From the NCBI RefSeq assembly GCF_030867385.1, contig NZ_JAPFBJ010000001.1, positions 930,001 to 994,000 on the forward strand: a stretch of DNA of 64,000 nucleotides. The letters run 5' to 3'. This DNA is from Sphingobium sp. DEHP117 (lineage in GTDB: Bacteria > Pseudomonadota > Alphaproteobacteria > Sphingomonadales > Sphingomonadaceae). The position numbers and the translations under genes were made by a program. A model generated the notes under the pieces. That model was not told where the DNA came from. It saw only the letters and a program-made list of their open reading frames with translations, and made no database searches. The number at the start of each line of letters is the position of its first letter. The first letter of the stretch is position 1. Positions 30,499 through 38,590 of this stretch are shown piece by piece.

Positions 30499-32703
30499 TT
30501 GAGGGTGTGGACCCGCAACCCGCGTTTCTATGCGGGCGCGGAGATCGCGACCGTCTGCCTGATGTTGGCCACGGCGCTCGCCACCTACCTGTCGCTGTCC
30601 GATCAGGGCAACAACTCCGCGCTGCTCTCTCCTCCGGTCGTCGCGCTGCTGCTGATCGCCAACCTCGTGCCCGCCATCGCGCTGCTCGTGCTGCTGGGGC
30701 GGCGGGTGGCGATGCGCCGCGCCACCCGGTCCGCCATCGGCGGCGACGGCCAGCTCCATGTCCGCCTGGTCGCCATCTTTTCCCTCATCGCCAGCATCCC
30801 GACACTGCTGGTGGTGATCTTCGCCTCTTTATTGTTCCAATATGGCGTGCAGTTCTGGTTCTCTGACAGCGCCCGCGCCATGCTTCAGAACGCAGGCAAT
30901 TTCGCGCGTGGCTATTATGAGCAGAACCTGCGAGAGGTGGGTGACGAGACGCTGACGATGGCGAGCGACCTGCGCGACTATCTCAACCAGTCGCGCGTCA
31001 ACAGCCCGGAGTTCGCGGAAGGCTATATCTATCAGGTCGTTACCCGCAAACTCAACCGCTCGGCCATCATCGAGATCGGGCCGGACGGTATCGCGCGCAC
31101 CGCCGCCACCGTGGACCCGGACCGGCGGCCCGTCGCGCAATATCTTACAAAGGACATCGTCAATCGGCTCGCGCGCGGGGAGGGCGTGGTCGTCTCCGCC
31201 GAACCTGATCAGATTCAGGCCTTCACCCAGCTTTACCCTGACCGCCGCATCTACCTCTACGCCACGCGCGATTCAGACGCGCCCGCCTTCAGCCAGGTAA
31301 AGCGCGCGCAGGCGGTGCTCGCGAATTATGAGAGCTTCGCCCGCCAATCCCGCGCCCTGCAAATCCGTTTCAACTCCGCGCTGTTCATCGGTTCGCTCGG
31401 GCTGATCGGTATTGCTGTGTATATCGCGCTCAAAGTGGCGGACAGGCTGGTCAAGCCGGTGAACGAGCTGGTCGACGCTGCCCGGCGCGTGGCGGCGGGT
31501 GACTTGAGTGTACGCGTGCCCGGCCCGCACGCGCGCGACGAGATCGGCGTGCTGTCCAACGCCTTCAACCGCATGACCCAGCGCCTGGAGGGCCAGACCG
31601 GCGCGTTGATGGCCGCCAACTCCCAGCTTGAAAACCGCCGCGCGTTCATCGAGGCGATCCTCTCGGGCGTCAGCGCAGGCGTGCTCGCCGTTTCGCAGGA
31701 CCGGCACGTGCGCATGATGAACGATTCGGCGCGCAGCATCCTTGCCGTGCAGGAAGAGGATGTGACCGAAAGCCCGCTGCGCGAGGTCTCGCGCGATCTT
31801 GACGACCTGCTTGTCGAAGGGGCGAGCGCCGAGATCGTCCAGATCCGCGCGGGGACGGACCTGCGCACCCTCGCCGTCAAGATCGTGAAGGATCAGAGCG
31901 GCCATGTGCTGACGTTTGACGACATCACCCAGCAATTGTCGGATCAGCGCCGCGCTGCATGGTCGGATGTCGCCCGCCGCATCGCCCACGAGATCAAGAA
32001 CCCGCTCACCCCGATCCAGCTCGCGGCGGAGCGTCTCCAGCGCCGCTATGCCGAGCAGATCAGCAACGATCAGGGCACCTTCACCCGCCTCACCGGCACC
32101 ATCGTGCGCCAGGTGGGGGATCTGCGCCGCATCGTCGACGAGTTCTCTGCCTTCGCCCGTATGCCAAAGCCGGTGTTCCGTGCCGAGGCGCTGGCCGACA
32201 TCGCCAGCCACTCGCTCTTCCTCCACGAGGTGGCCCACCCCGCCATCCGCTTCCGCTTCGCCGATGAAGCGCCCGACACGATGATCGTCTGCGACAGGCG
32301 GCAGCTGGGTCAGGCCTTCACCAACATCGTCAAGAACGCGGTCGAGTCAGTCGAGGCGCGGTGCGTGACCGAGCCCGATCATCAGGGCGAGGTCACGATG
32401 CGCATCGCGCGCGAGGCGGACGGGCGCATCGCCATCGAGGTGTGCGACAACGGCACCGGCCTGCCGCCGGAGCGCGACCGCATGATCGAGCCCTATATGA
32501 CGACGCGCGCCAAGGGTACCGGCCTCGGCCTCGCCATCGTCAACCGCATCGTGCAGGAACATGGCGGAACCATGCACTTCGCTGACGCGCCCGGTGGCGG
32601 CGCGCGGGTCTGCATCCTGCTCGATCCCGAACATCTCGCCCGCATTGAGGAAAAGACCGCTGCTACTGAGCGGAAGGGAGAAGCCTTGGCCCATGGCGCT
32701 TGA
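30499..32703 (+). CDS. ntrY: Sensor histidine kinase NtrY
   Basis: A 734-residue membrane kinase. Three N-terminal helices lie within residues 10-115, a periplasmic loop follows to about 290, and a fourth helix lies near 295-315. Then come HAMP (VKPVNELVDAARRVAAGDLSVRV), PAS, the H-box RRIAHEIKNPLTPIQLAAERL and HATPase (GTGLGLAIVNRI). It pairs with NtrX and is linked to nitrogen and redox sensing. The start is uncertain: TTG at 30499 or GTG at 30505. Neither has a clear ribosome-binding site. The stop overlaps ntrX by 11 bp. Confidence 0.94.
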   Translation: MRVWTRNPRFYAGAEIATVCLMLATALATYLSLSDQGNNSALLSPPVVALLLIANLVPAIALLVLLGRRVAMRRATRSAIGGDGQLHVRLVAIFSLIASIPTLLVVIFASLLFQYGVQFWFSDSARAMLQNAGNFARGYYEQNLREVGDETLTMASDLRDYLNQSRVNSPEFAEGYIYQVVTRKLNRSAIIEIGPDGIARTAATVDPDRRPVAQYLTKDIVNRLARGEGVVVSAEPDQIQAFTQLYPDRRIYLYATRDSDAPAFSQVKRAQAVLANYESFARQSRALQIRFNSALFIGSLGLIGIAVYIALKVADRLVKPVNELVDAARRVAAGDLSVRVPGPHARDEIGVLSNAFNRMTQRLEGQTGALMAANSQLENRRAFIEAILSGVSAGVLAVSQDRHVRMMNDSARSILAVQEEDVTESPLREVSRDLDDLLVEGASAEIVQIRAGTDLRTLAVKIVKDQSGHVLTFDDITQQLSDQRRAAWSDVARRIAHEIKNPLTPIQLAAERLQRRYAEQISNDQGTFTRLTGTIVRQVGDLRRIVDEFSAFARMPKPVFRAEALADIASHSLFLHEVAHPAIRFRFADEAPDTMIVCDRRQLGQAFTNIVKNAVESVEARCVTEPDHQGEVTMRIAREADGRIAIEVCDNGTGLPPERDRMIEPYMTTRAKGTGLGLAIVNRIVQEHGGTMHFADAPGGGARVCILLDPEHLARIEEKTAATERKGEALAHGA

Positions 32704-34063
32704 TATTCTGATTGTTGACGATGAAGAGGACATCCGCGAGCTGGTCGCTGGCGTGTTGGACGATGAGGGTTACCAGACGCGCACCGCCGCCAATGCCGAC
32801 GAGGCGCTTGAGGCGCTTGCCGTCCGGCGGCCCTCGCTGGTGCTGCTCGATGTCTGGCTGCAGGGCTCCCGGCTCGACGGGCTGGAAATCCTTGACGAGA
32901 TCAAGCGCCACGATGCCTCCATCCCCGTGCTGATGATCTCCGGCCATGGCAATATCGACACCGCCGTCGCCGCCATCCGCAAGGGCGCGGCGGACTTCAT
33001 CGAAAAACCGTTCGAGGCCGACCGCCTGCTCCACCTCGTCTCGCGCGCGACAGAGACGGAGCGGCTGCGGCGCGAGAATCAGGAGCTGAAGGCGCGGGTA
33101 GGGCAGGACGATGAACTGACCGGTACCTCCGGCGCCATCAACAGCATCCGCGCGACCATCAAGAAGGTGGCAGGCACCGGCAGCCGCGTGCTCATCACCG
33201 GCCCGGCGGGCGTCGGCAAGGAGGTCGCCGCCCGCATGCTGCATAACTGGAGCGGCCGCGCCAACGGCCCGTTCGTGATCGTCACCGCCGCGCGCATGGA
33301 CCCGGAGCGGGTGGAGGAGGAGCTGTTCGGGGTGGAAGACCCCAGCGGCCTCGTCCGCCCCGGCTATCTCGAACAAGCGCACGGCGGCACGCTCTATCTC
33401 GACGAGGTGGCGGACATGCCGCTCACCACGCAGGCGAAGATCCTGCGCGTGCTCACGGACCAGAGCTTCACCCGCGTCTCGGGCCAGCGCCAGGTCAAGG
33501 TCGATGTCCGGTTCATCAGCTCCACCGCCACCAACCTCGCCGAGAAGATCGAGGAAAAGCACTTCCGCGAGGATCTGTTCTACCGCCTCAACGTGGTGCC
33601 GCTCGCCATCCCCTCGCTGGCCGAGCGGCGCGAGGATATTCCGATGCTGGTCGAGCATTATGTCGCGCGCTTCGCCGCAGATCGCCGCGTGCCGCCGCCC
33701 GAAATCGCGCCCGACGCCATGGCCGCGCTTCAGGCGGGGGAATGGCCGGGCAACGTCCGCCAGCTGCGCAACATGATCGAGCGCACGATGATCCTCGCGC
33801 CGGGCGACCGCATCGGCCGCATCGAGCTGGACATGCTGCCCGCCGAGGCCAGCGCTGCCGACTCGGGCGATCAGGCGATGCCCGGCTCTATCATGACCGC
33901 CCCTTTGCGCGAGGCGCGCGAGAATTTCGAGCGTGAGTATCTGCGCGTCCAAATCCGTCGCTTTTCAGGAAACATTTCCCGCACCGCGAGTTTTATCGGC
34001 ATGGAACGCTCGGCATTACATCGAAAACTCAAGTTGCTGGGCCTTACGGACGACAAGGATTAA
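32693..34063 (+). CDS. ntrX: Response regulator NtrX
   Basis: A 456-residue AAA+ regulator. The receiver domain (ILIVDDEEDIRELVAG; Asp in VLLDVWLQGSRLDG) is followed by an ATPase domain with Walker A TGPAGVGKE and GGTLYLDEVADM. The C-terminus is a Fis-like helix-turn-helix (RTASFIGMERSALHRKLKLLG). Where NtrC has GAFTGA, this protein reads LFGVEDPSGLVRPGYLEQ, so contact with sigma54 is doubtful. The alphaproteobacterial NtrX class is often like this. The ATG at 32693 is inside ntrY's last codons; the longer frame is rejected. Confidence 0.95.
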   Translation: MALDILIVDDEEDIRELVAGVLDDEGYQTRTAANADEALEALAVRRPSLVLLDVWLQGSRLDGLEILDEIKRHDASIPVLMISGHGNIDTAVAAIRKGAADFIEKPFEADRLLHLVSRATETERLRRENQELKARVGQDDELTGTSGAINSIRATIKKVAGTGSRVLITGPAGVGKEVAARMLHNWSGRANGPFVIVTAARMDPERVEEELFGVEDPSGLVRPGYLEQAHGGTLYLDEVADMPLTTQAKILRVLTDQSFTRVSGQRQVKVDVRFISSTATNLAEKIEEKHFREDLFYRLNVVPLAIPSLAERREDIPMLVEHYVARFAADRRVPPPEIAPDAMAALQAGEWPGNVRQLRNMIERTMILAPGDRIGRIELDMLPAEASAADSGDQAMPGSIMTAPLREARENFEREYLRVQIRRFSGNISRTASFIGMERSALHRKLKLLGLTDDKD

Positions 34064-34213
34064 TTTATTACCATCGCTCAATTACGCCATGGAATTGCCT
34101 TCGCAACTGCGATATGAGGAATCGTCTCCGGCGAGCCGCGCCGGAATGGCACGACGCCCGGCACGGGCGCGAGTGCGGATAACATTCCGCCAATAAGGAA
34201 GGCATGATGCACC

Positions 34214-34705
34214 ATGGCCGAAAAATCCAACAATCTTCAGGACATATTCCTGAATCACCTCCGCAAGACGAAAACTCCGGTCACCATGTTTCTGGTGAAG
34301 GGCGTCAAGCTTCAGGGCATTATCACCTGGTTCGATAACTTCTCGGTGCTGCTGCGGCGCGATGGGCAGTCCCAGCTCGTCTACAAGCACGCTATCTCCA
34401 CCGTCATGCCCGCACAGCCGCTCGAGCTGAGCGACGTGCGCAAGGCCTTCGCCGAGGCAGGGCGCAAGTCCAAGCTGCTGCAGGAAGTGTTCCTCAGCGC
34501 GGTTCAGCGCTCGCAGGATCCGGTGACGATGTTCCTCGTCAACGGCGTCATGCTGCAGGGCGCGGTCGCCGCGTTCGATCTGTTCTGCATGCTGCTGGAG
34601 CGTGATGGCATGGCCCAGCTTGTCTACAAGCACGCCATCTCCACCGTCCAGCCGTCGCGCCCGCTCGACCTCTCCGGCGAGAGCGAGCAGGACGACAAGG
34701 AATAG
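34214..34705 (+). CDS. hfq: Hfq with two tandem Sm domains
   Basis: This RNA chaperone is 163 residues instead of about 80-100 because the whole Sm fold is present twice: residues 8-72 and 89-153, offset by 81. Both copies keep the Hfq core. The proximal-face residues are Gln9/Gln90, Phe43/Phe124, Lys58/Lys139 and His59/His140, and both contain the YKHAIST Sm2 motif. The rim patch differs: RKTK (17-20) in copy 1 but QRSQ (98-101) in copy 2. A charged linker (73-88) joins them. A ring of three such chains would mimic the normal hexamer. The position between ntrX and hflX is the usual one. Confidence 0.95.
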   Translation: MAEKSNNLQDIFLNHLRKTKTPVTMFLVKGVKLQGIITWFDNFSVLLRRDGQSQLVYKHAISTVMPAQPLELSDVRKAFAEAGRKSKLLQEVFLSAVQRSQDPVTMFLVNGVMLQGAVAAFDLFCMLLERDGMAQLVYKHAISTVQPSRPLDLSGESEQDDKE

Positions 34706-34738
34706 GCTGACCGGAGCGCTCATGGCCGATTTCGCGCG

Positions 34739-36082
34739 ATGAGCGTCTTCAACCGCGACAGCGACGACGAGGTCGCCCGTGGCGCGCGCGCGCTGGTCGT
34801 GCGCGCCGATGTCCCCGGCCCGGCCATGCGCGATGCCGCCGCGCGGTTGGAGGAGGCGAGGGGGCTTGCCCTCGCCATCGGCATCGATGTCGTCTGGAGT
34901 GACAGCTTCCGCGTCCGCCAGATCAAGCCCGCAACCCTGTTCGGCAGCGGGCAGGTGGAACAGATCGCCGCACAAGCAGAGGCGCACGGGGCCGAGCTGG
35001 TCATCGTCGACAATCCCTTAAGCCCCGTTCAACAGAGCAATCTCGAAAAGGCGTTCTCCGCCAAGGTGATCGACCGTACCGGGCTGATCCTCGAAATCTT
35101 CGGAGAGCGCGCCGCCACCAACGAAGGCCGGCTGCAGGTCGAACTCGCGCATCTCGATTATCAGGCCGGGCGCCTGGTGCGCAGCTGGACCCACCTTGAG
35201 CGCCAGCGCGGCGGCTTCGGCTTCCTGGGCGGGCCGGGCGAGACGCAGATCGAGGCGGACCGCCGCATGATCCGCGACCGCATGGCCAAAATCCGGCGCG
35301 AGCTCGATCAGGTGACGCGCACTCGCAGCCTCCACCGCGCCCGCCGCCAGCGCGCCCCCTGGCCGGTCATCGCGCTGGTGGGTTATACCAATGCGGGAAA
35401 ATCGACGCTTTTCAATCGCATGACCGGCGCAGATGTCACCGCGCAGGACATGCTGTTCGCCACGCTGGACCCGACGATGCGCCAGATCAGCCTGCCGGGG
35501 CTGGACAAGGCGATCCTGTCTGACACCGTCGGTTTCGTTTCAGACCTGCCGACCCAGCTCATCGCTGCCTTCCGCGCGACGCTGGAGGAGGTGGTCCACG
35601 CCGATCTCATCATTCACGTACGCGATATTTCGCATCCCGATACGGAGGCGCAGCGCGCCGATGTGATGCAGGTCTTGTCCGAACTCGGCGTCAACCCGGC
35701 GGGGCAGGGGGAGGTCGCGGAAGCCGACGCCGACGCGCTCGCGCCCGCCTATATCGAGGCGTGGAACAAGATCGACCTGCTGCACGGCGAAGCGCGCGAA
35801 GACACGATCAGCGCCGCCGAGCGCCGGGCCGATGTCGTCCCGCTCTCGGCAGTGACGGGTGAAGGCCTCGATGCCCTGCGCCGCGCGGTGGCAGACCGGA
35901 TGACCCAGGGCAGCAAGCTCCACCGCCTCACGCTCGCCACACAGGATGGCGCTTCGCTTGCGTGGCTGCATGAGCATGGCGAAGTGCTGGGCGTGGAAGA
36001 GCAGGGGGTGGATGGCGATGCGCTGACGGTATTGGTACGGCTGTCAGACCCGGCCTATGCGCGGTTCATGGCGCGGGATTGA
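34739..36082 (+). CDS. hflX: GTPase HflX
   Basis: A 447-residue ribosome-splitting GTPase. The N-terminal HflX domain has GSGQVEQIAAQAEAHGAELVIVDNPLSPVQQ and the glycine-rich GGFGFLGGPGETQIEADRR. The G domain follows with G1 VGYTNAGKSTLFNRMTG, G3 DTVGF and G4 NKID. The C-terminal region is short. hfq-hflX linkage is conserved across Proteobacteria. The ATG at 34739 is 33 bp past hfq; another ATG at 34722 is out of frame. Confidence 0.96.
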   Translation: MSVFNRDSDDEVARGARALVVRADVPGPAMRDAAARLEEARGLALAIGIDVVWSDSFRVRQIKPATLFGSGQVEQIAAQAEAHGAELVIVDNPLSPVQQSNLEKAFSAKVIDRTGLILEIFGERAATNEGRLQVELAHLDYQAGRLVRSWTHLERQRGGFGFLGGPGETQIEADRRMIRDRMAKIRRELDQVTRTRSLHRARRQRAPWPVIALVGYTNAGKSTLFNRMTGADVTAQDMLFATLDPTMRQISLPGLDKAILSDTVGFVSDLPTQLIAAFRATLEEVVHADLIIHVRDISHPDTEAQRADVMQVLSELGVNPAGQGEVAEADADALAPAYIEAWNKIDLLHGEAREDTISAAERRADVVPLSAVTGEGLDALRRAVADRMTQGSKLHRLTLATQDGASLAWLHEHGEVLGVEEQGVDGDALTVLVRLSDPAYARFMARD

Positions 36083-36157
36083 CTGCGCGCGCTCAAAGCA
36101 ATGGTTACACAGGCATAGGGGCCGTGGCAGACAAAACTGCTTCGCGATGACGTAGAA

Positions 36158-36175
36158 TGGTGTTATATTACACCA
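36158..36175. promoter_or_regulatory. Inverted repeat upstream of parD
   Basis: TGGTGT and ACACCA arms surround TATATT, 49 bp before the parD ATG. The centre TATATT could be a -10 box, so a ParD dimer bound here would block its own promoter. This is the usual way such antitoxins autoregulate, but it is an inference. Confidence 0.45.
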
Positions 36176-36224
36176 ATAGTATGAACATATCATCAAACCC
36201 CTGGCATATCATGGAGGGCGCGAT

Positions 36225-36470
36225 ATGGCGACCGTGCGAAAAACCATCACCCTGACAGAGCAGCAAGACGCCTGGATTGCGGCACAGGTCGCCGCAGGCC
36301 ACTACACAAACGACAGCGAAGCCATCCGCGACCTTATCCGCCGCGAACAGGAGCGCACCGCCGAGGTCGAGGCTATTCGCGCGGCACTCATTGAGGGCGA
36401 GAATAGCGGCACACCAAGGCCGTTTGACGCCGCCGCGTTCAAGCAGCGCATGGCTGCCACATATGGCTGA
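36225..36470 (+). CDS. ParD-like type II antitoxin
   Basis: An 81-residue protein with an N-terminal ribbon-helix-helix (RKTITLTEQQDAWIAAQV, GHYTNDSEAIRDLIRREQER), then a C-terminal toxin-wrapping segment ending PFDAAAFKQRMAATYG. This is the ParD/CopG pattern. GGAGGG at 36212-36217 is a strong ribosome-binding site. The stop overlaps the ParE start by 8 bp, the usual arrangement. The partner toxin is broken, so this is an orphan antitoxin unless it acts in trans. Confidence 0.9.
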   Translation: MATVRKTITLTEQQDAWIAAQVAAGHYTNDSEAIRDLIRREQERTAEVEAIRAALIEGENSGTPRPFDAAAFKQRMAATYG

Positions 36471-36588
36471 ATATCGCCTTTCCCCCGCCGCCGAAGGCGA
36501 CATGGAGGGGATTTGGCGCTACACGCGCAAGCAATGGGGCATCGAGCAGGCGCACCAAGAAAGTGATTATGCTCTTTACGTGGGATGA
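36463..36588 (+). pseudogene. Truncated ParE-like toxin
   Basis: The frame opens MAEYRLSPAAEGDMEGIWRYTRKQWGIEQA, which is the N-terminus of a ParE/RelE-superfamily toxin. It then becomes unrelated (HQESDYALYVG) and stops after 41 residues. Intact ParE toxins are about 90-100 residues, so the core beta-sheet and C-terminal active region are missing. The break, near 36553, coincides with a drop to AT-richer sequence. That suggests recombination replaced the 3' end, leaving no toxin activity. Confidence 0.85.
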
Positions 36589-36618
36589 CGCATCTCCAAT
36601 AATAAACGATATAGCAAA

Positions 36619-37407
36619 ATGGGGGTAATTGCTTTGTTACCAATAGTTCTTCTTGCATCGTCCGTTATAGCGGTTCCACAAACTGATCCGAGAACATGGC
36701 TAGACCCGGACGATTATCCAAAATCATCTATCATATCTGACAAAGAGGGCGCACTAACGGTTGCACTCGAAGTTGATGAGAAGGGGCAGCCCTCAGCCTG
36801 CAAAGTCATCGTGACATCTGCTGAACCCGATCTCGACGATCTTACCTGTGCGCTAATCATGAAGCGCGCTCAATTCGTATCGGCAAAGGATAAGTTTGGC
36901 CACCCAACCACATCAACATTTACACAGAAAGTAACATGGAGAATTCCTCGCGATAAGCTCATAACTCAAGGCTTCAAATTAACCTTTGTTGTAGATACTA
37001 AGGGGCGCTTGTCGGGATGTGAAAAGGTTGAGTATGGCGAACGAGACGATGATCTCAGGTGCGATCCCCAAATGATAGATGAGATTGCCCTACAAATGCT
37101 TCCTTCTCCTCTTTCATCATACAAAAGTCTGTCTTTGCTTCTTGCTATGGAGGTCGACCAGGCTAGTATCTCCATCCCTCGTGAAATGAATGACGAGCGA
37201 GCGATAATTTCCCGCGCGTTCTTCGATGTATCTCCAGCAGGGATCATTACTTCATGTAAGGCAGATATTGCTCGTTCATGGATGGGCAAACCGGCGGACC
37301 TCTGCCATGATGTTATAGAGATAGGTTCCAAAGAATTTGACCGTGACCCAGATGGCAGAAGTCGTAAGGCCATAGTGACGTTAGAAATTTCAGGCATGAA
37401 GAGATGA
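36619..37407 (+). CDS. Exported protein with TonB C-terminal-like repeats
   Basis: A 262-residue protein starting with a short signal peptide (MGVIALLPIVLLASSVIAVP). Then come what look like three degenerate TonB_C-type modules: ALTVALEVDEKGQPSACKVIVT...RAQFVSAKDKFG, KLTFVVDTKGRLSGCEKV and AFFDVSPAGIITSCKADI. Each has a V-D/S-xxG-x(4,5)-C pattern. There is no N-terminal membrane anchor plus proline-rich spacer as in true TonB. Codon use and base composition are clearly more AT-rich than the neighbours, pointing to import. No obvious ribosome-binding site is present. Function unknown. Confidence 0.7.
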   Translation: MGVIALLPIVLLASSVIAVPQTDPRTWLDPDDYPKSSIISDKEGALTVALEVDEKGQPSACKVIVTSAEPDLDDLTCALIMKRAQFVSAKDKFGHPTTSTFTQKVTWRIPRDKLITQGFKLTFVVDTKGRLSGCEKVEYGERDDDLRCDPQMIDEIALQMLPSPLSSYKSLSLLLAMEVDQASISIPREMNDERAIISRAFFDVSPAGIITSCKADIARSWMGKPADLCHDVIEIGSKEFDRDPDGRSRKAIVTLEISGMKR

Positions 37408-37460
37408 CACCTACTCCCAACTTCGCTGACTACTGCGAAGCTCTTTGAATTAATTCAAAC

Positions 37461-38510
37461 CTAACGTTCTTGCGCCTTTGCAGCTTTCCACAGAACCTCC
37501 ATCTCTTCCAGAGATGTTGCAACAAAATCAATATCTTGTTCCACAGACTTCATTTCCATACTACGAAACCGCCGCTCAAACTTCGCATTGGCCGCGCGTA
37601 GGGCACTCTCTGCATCGACCTTCATATGGCGCGCGAGGTTGACGACCGCGAACAGCAGATCGCCGATCTCCTCGGCCTGTTCGTCCGGCGTCTGCGCCGC
37701 GCGAACCTCGGCCAGTTCCTCGTCGATCTTGGCGTAAACGCCGTCCGCATCCGGCCAGTCAAAGCCGGTGCGCGCGGCGCGTTTTTGCAGCTTTTCGGCG
37801 CGAACGAGCGCGGGAAGGGCGGTCGCAACACCCGCAAGCGCGCTTTTCTCATCATTTTTCAGGGGCTTGTCCGCGCGCTCGGCGGCCTTGATTTCCTCCC
37901 AGCCGGGCGACGTCGCGCCATCCGGGCCGAACACATGCGGATGGCGGCGGACCATCTTGTCGCAGATCGCGGCGATCACGTCCGCCAGCGCAAAATGGCC
38001 GGATTCCTCGGCCATCCGCGCATGATAGACCACCTGGAGCAGCAGATCGCCCAGCTCGTCGCGCAGCTCAGCCATGTCATTGCGCGCAATCGCGTCCGCT
38101 ACCTCATAGGCTTCCTCGATCGTGTAGGGCGCGATCGTGGCGAAGCTCTGCTTGATGTCCCATGGGCAGCCGGCGTCCGGATCGCGCAGCCGCGCCATGA
38201 TCGCCACCAGCGGTGCGATGTCTGCGGGTGTGCCGGTCACTGGGGTATCGGCAAATGCTGGAGGATGCGCGGCTCGCTCACTGGTGGCGATGGGTGCGCT
38301 GTCAGTGATTGCCGTATCGGCCGGCGACGCAGGGTGCGCGTCTCGCTCACCGGTGGCGACGTCGATACCGTCAGCGGTTTGCGCCGTGAGAGCAGTTTGA
38401 GCCGTGAGAGCGGTGTGAGCCGTCAGAGCCGTGTGAGCCGTGAGAGCGGTGTGAGCCGTGTGAGCGGTATGAGGGGGGCTGTCCGGCTTCAACGATCCAT
38501 CTGATGCCAT
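37461..38510 (-). CDS. mazG: Nucleoside triphosphate pyrophosphohydrolase MazG with repeat-rich N-terminus
   Basis: From about residue 97 this is a normal MazG: IMARLRDPDAGCPWDIKQSFATIAPYTIEEAYEVADAI, two EEADE-like helical modules and ELGDLLLQVVYHARMAEE. The usual length is about 260. Here some 96 residues precede it: 11 copies of a Thr-Ala-X triplet, then two 22-23-residue repeats. The start could instead be an internal GTG at 38240, leaving the repeats untranslated. The C-terminal 50 codons (37461 to about 37620) are AT-rich like the adjacent island. MazG clears non-canonical or alarmone-related nucleotides. Confidence 0.88.
   Translation of the reverse strand: MASDGSLKPDSPPHTAHTAHTALTAHTALTAHTALTAQTALTAQTADGIDVATGERDAHPASPADTAITDSAPIATSERAAHPPAFADTPVTGTPADIAPLVAIMARLRDPDAGCPWDIKQSFATIAPYTIEEAYEVADAIARNDMAELRDELGDLLLQVVYHARMAEESGHFALADVIAAICDKMVRRHPHVFGPDGATSPGWEEIKAAERADKPLKNDEKSALAGVATALPALVRAEKLQKRAARTGFDWPDADGVYAKIDEELAEVRAAQTPDEQAEEIGDLLFAVVNLARHMKVDAESALRAANAKFERRFRSMEMKSVEQDIDFVATSLEEMEVLWKAAKAQER
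38226..38360 (-). repeat. Two-copy 66-69 bp repeat in mazG
   Basis: Translated, copy 1 (38292-38360) reads VATGERDAHPASPADT... and copy 2 (38226-38291) reads IATSERAAHPPAFADT.... About two-thirds of residues match and the frame is kept. It follows directly on the 9-bp tandem array. Confidence 0.75.
38370..38468 (-). repeat. 9-bp tandem repeat (11 copies) in mazG 5' region
   Basis: On the plus strand the unit is close to GAGCCGTGT/GAGCGGTGT; in the mazG frame it gives TAH, TAL or TAQ. Eleven uninterrupted triplet units give 99 bp. Slippage-prone arrays of this type commonly vary in copy number between strains. Confidence 0.85.
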
Positions 38511-38590
38511 ATACAAATCCGATAATATATATTATGTTAAATCAAGGACGATGCGGAAGGGCTTTCCACATGGAAAAAGCCGTGGAAACC

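Noticed and set aside
33933..34196. Open frame just before hfq
   Set aside because: Most of it lies inside the ntrX 3' end in another frame, and the rest has no ribosome-binding site or family resemblance.
38370..38468. Possible CRISPR array
   Set aside because: The 9-bp units are back to back with no unique spacers, and they lie in a coding frame upstream of mazG.
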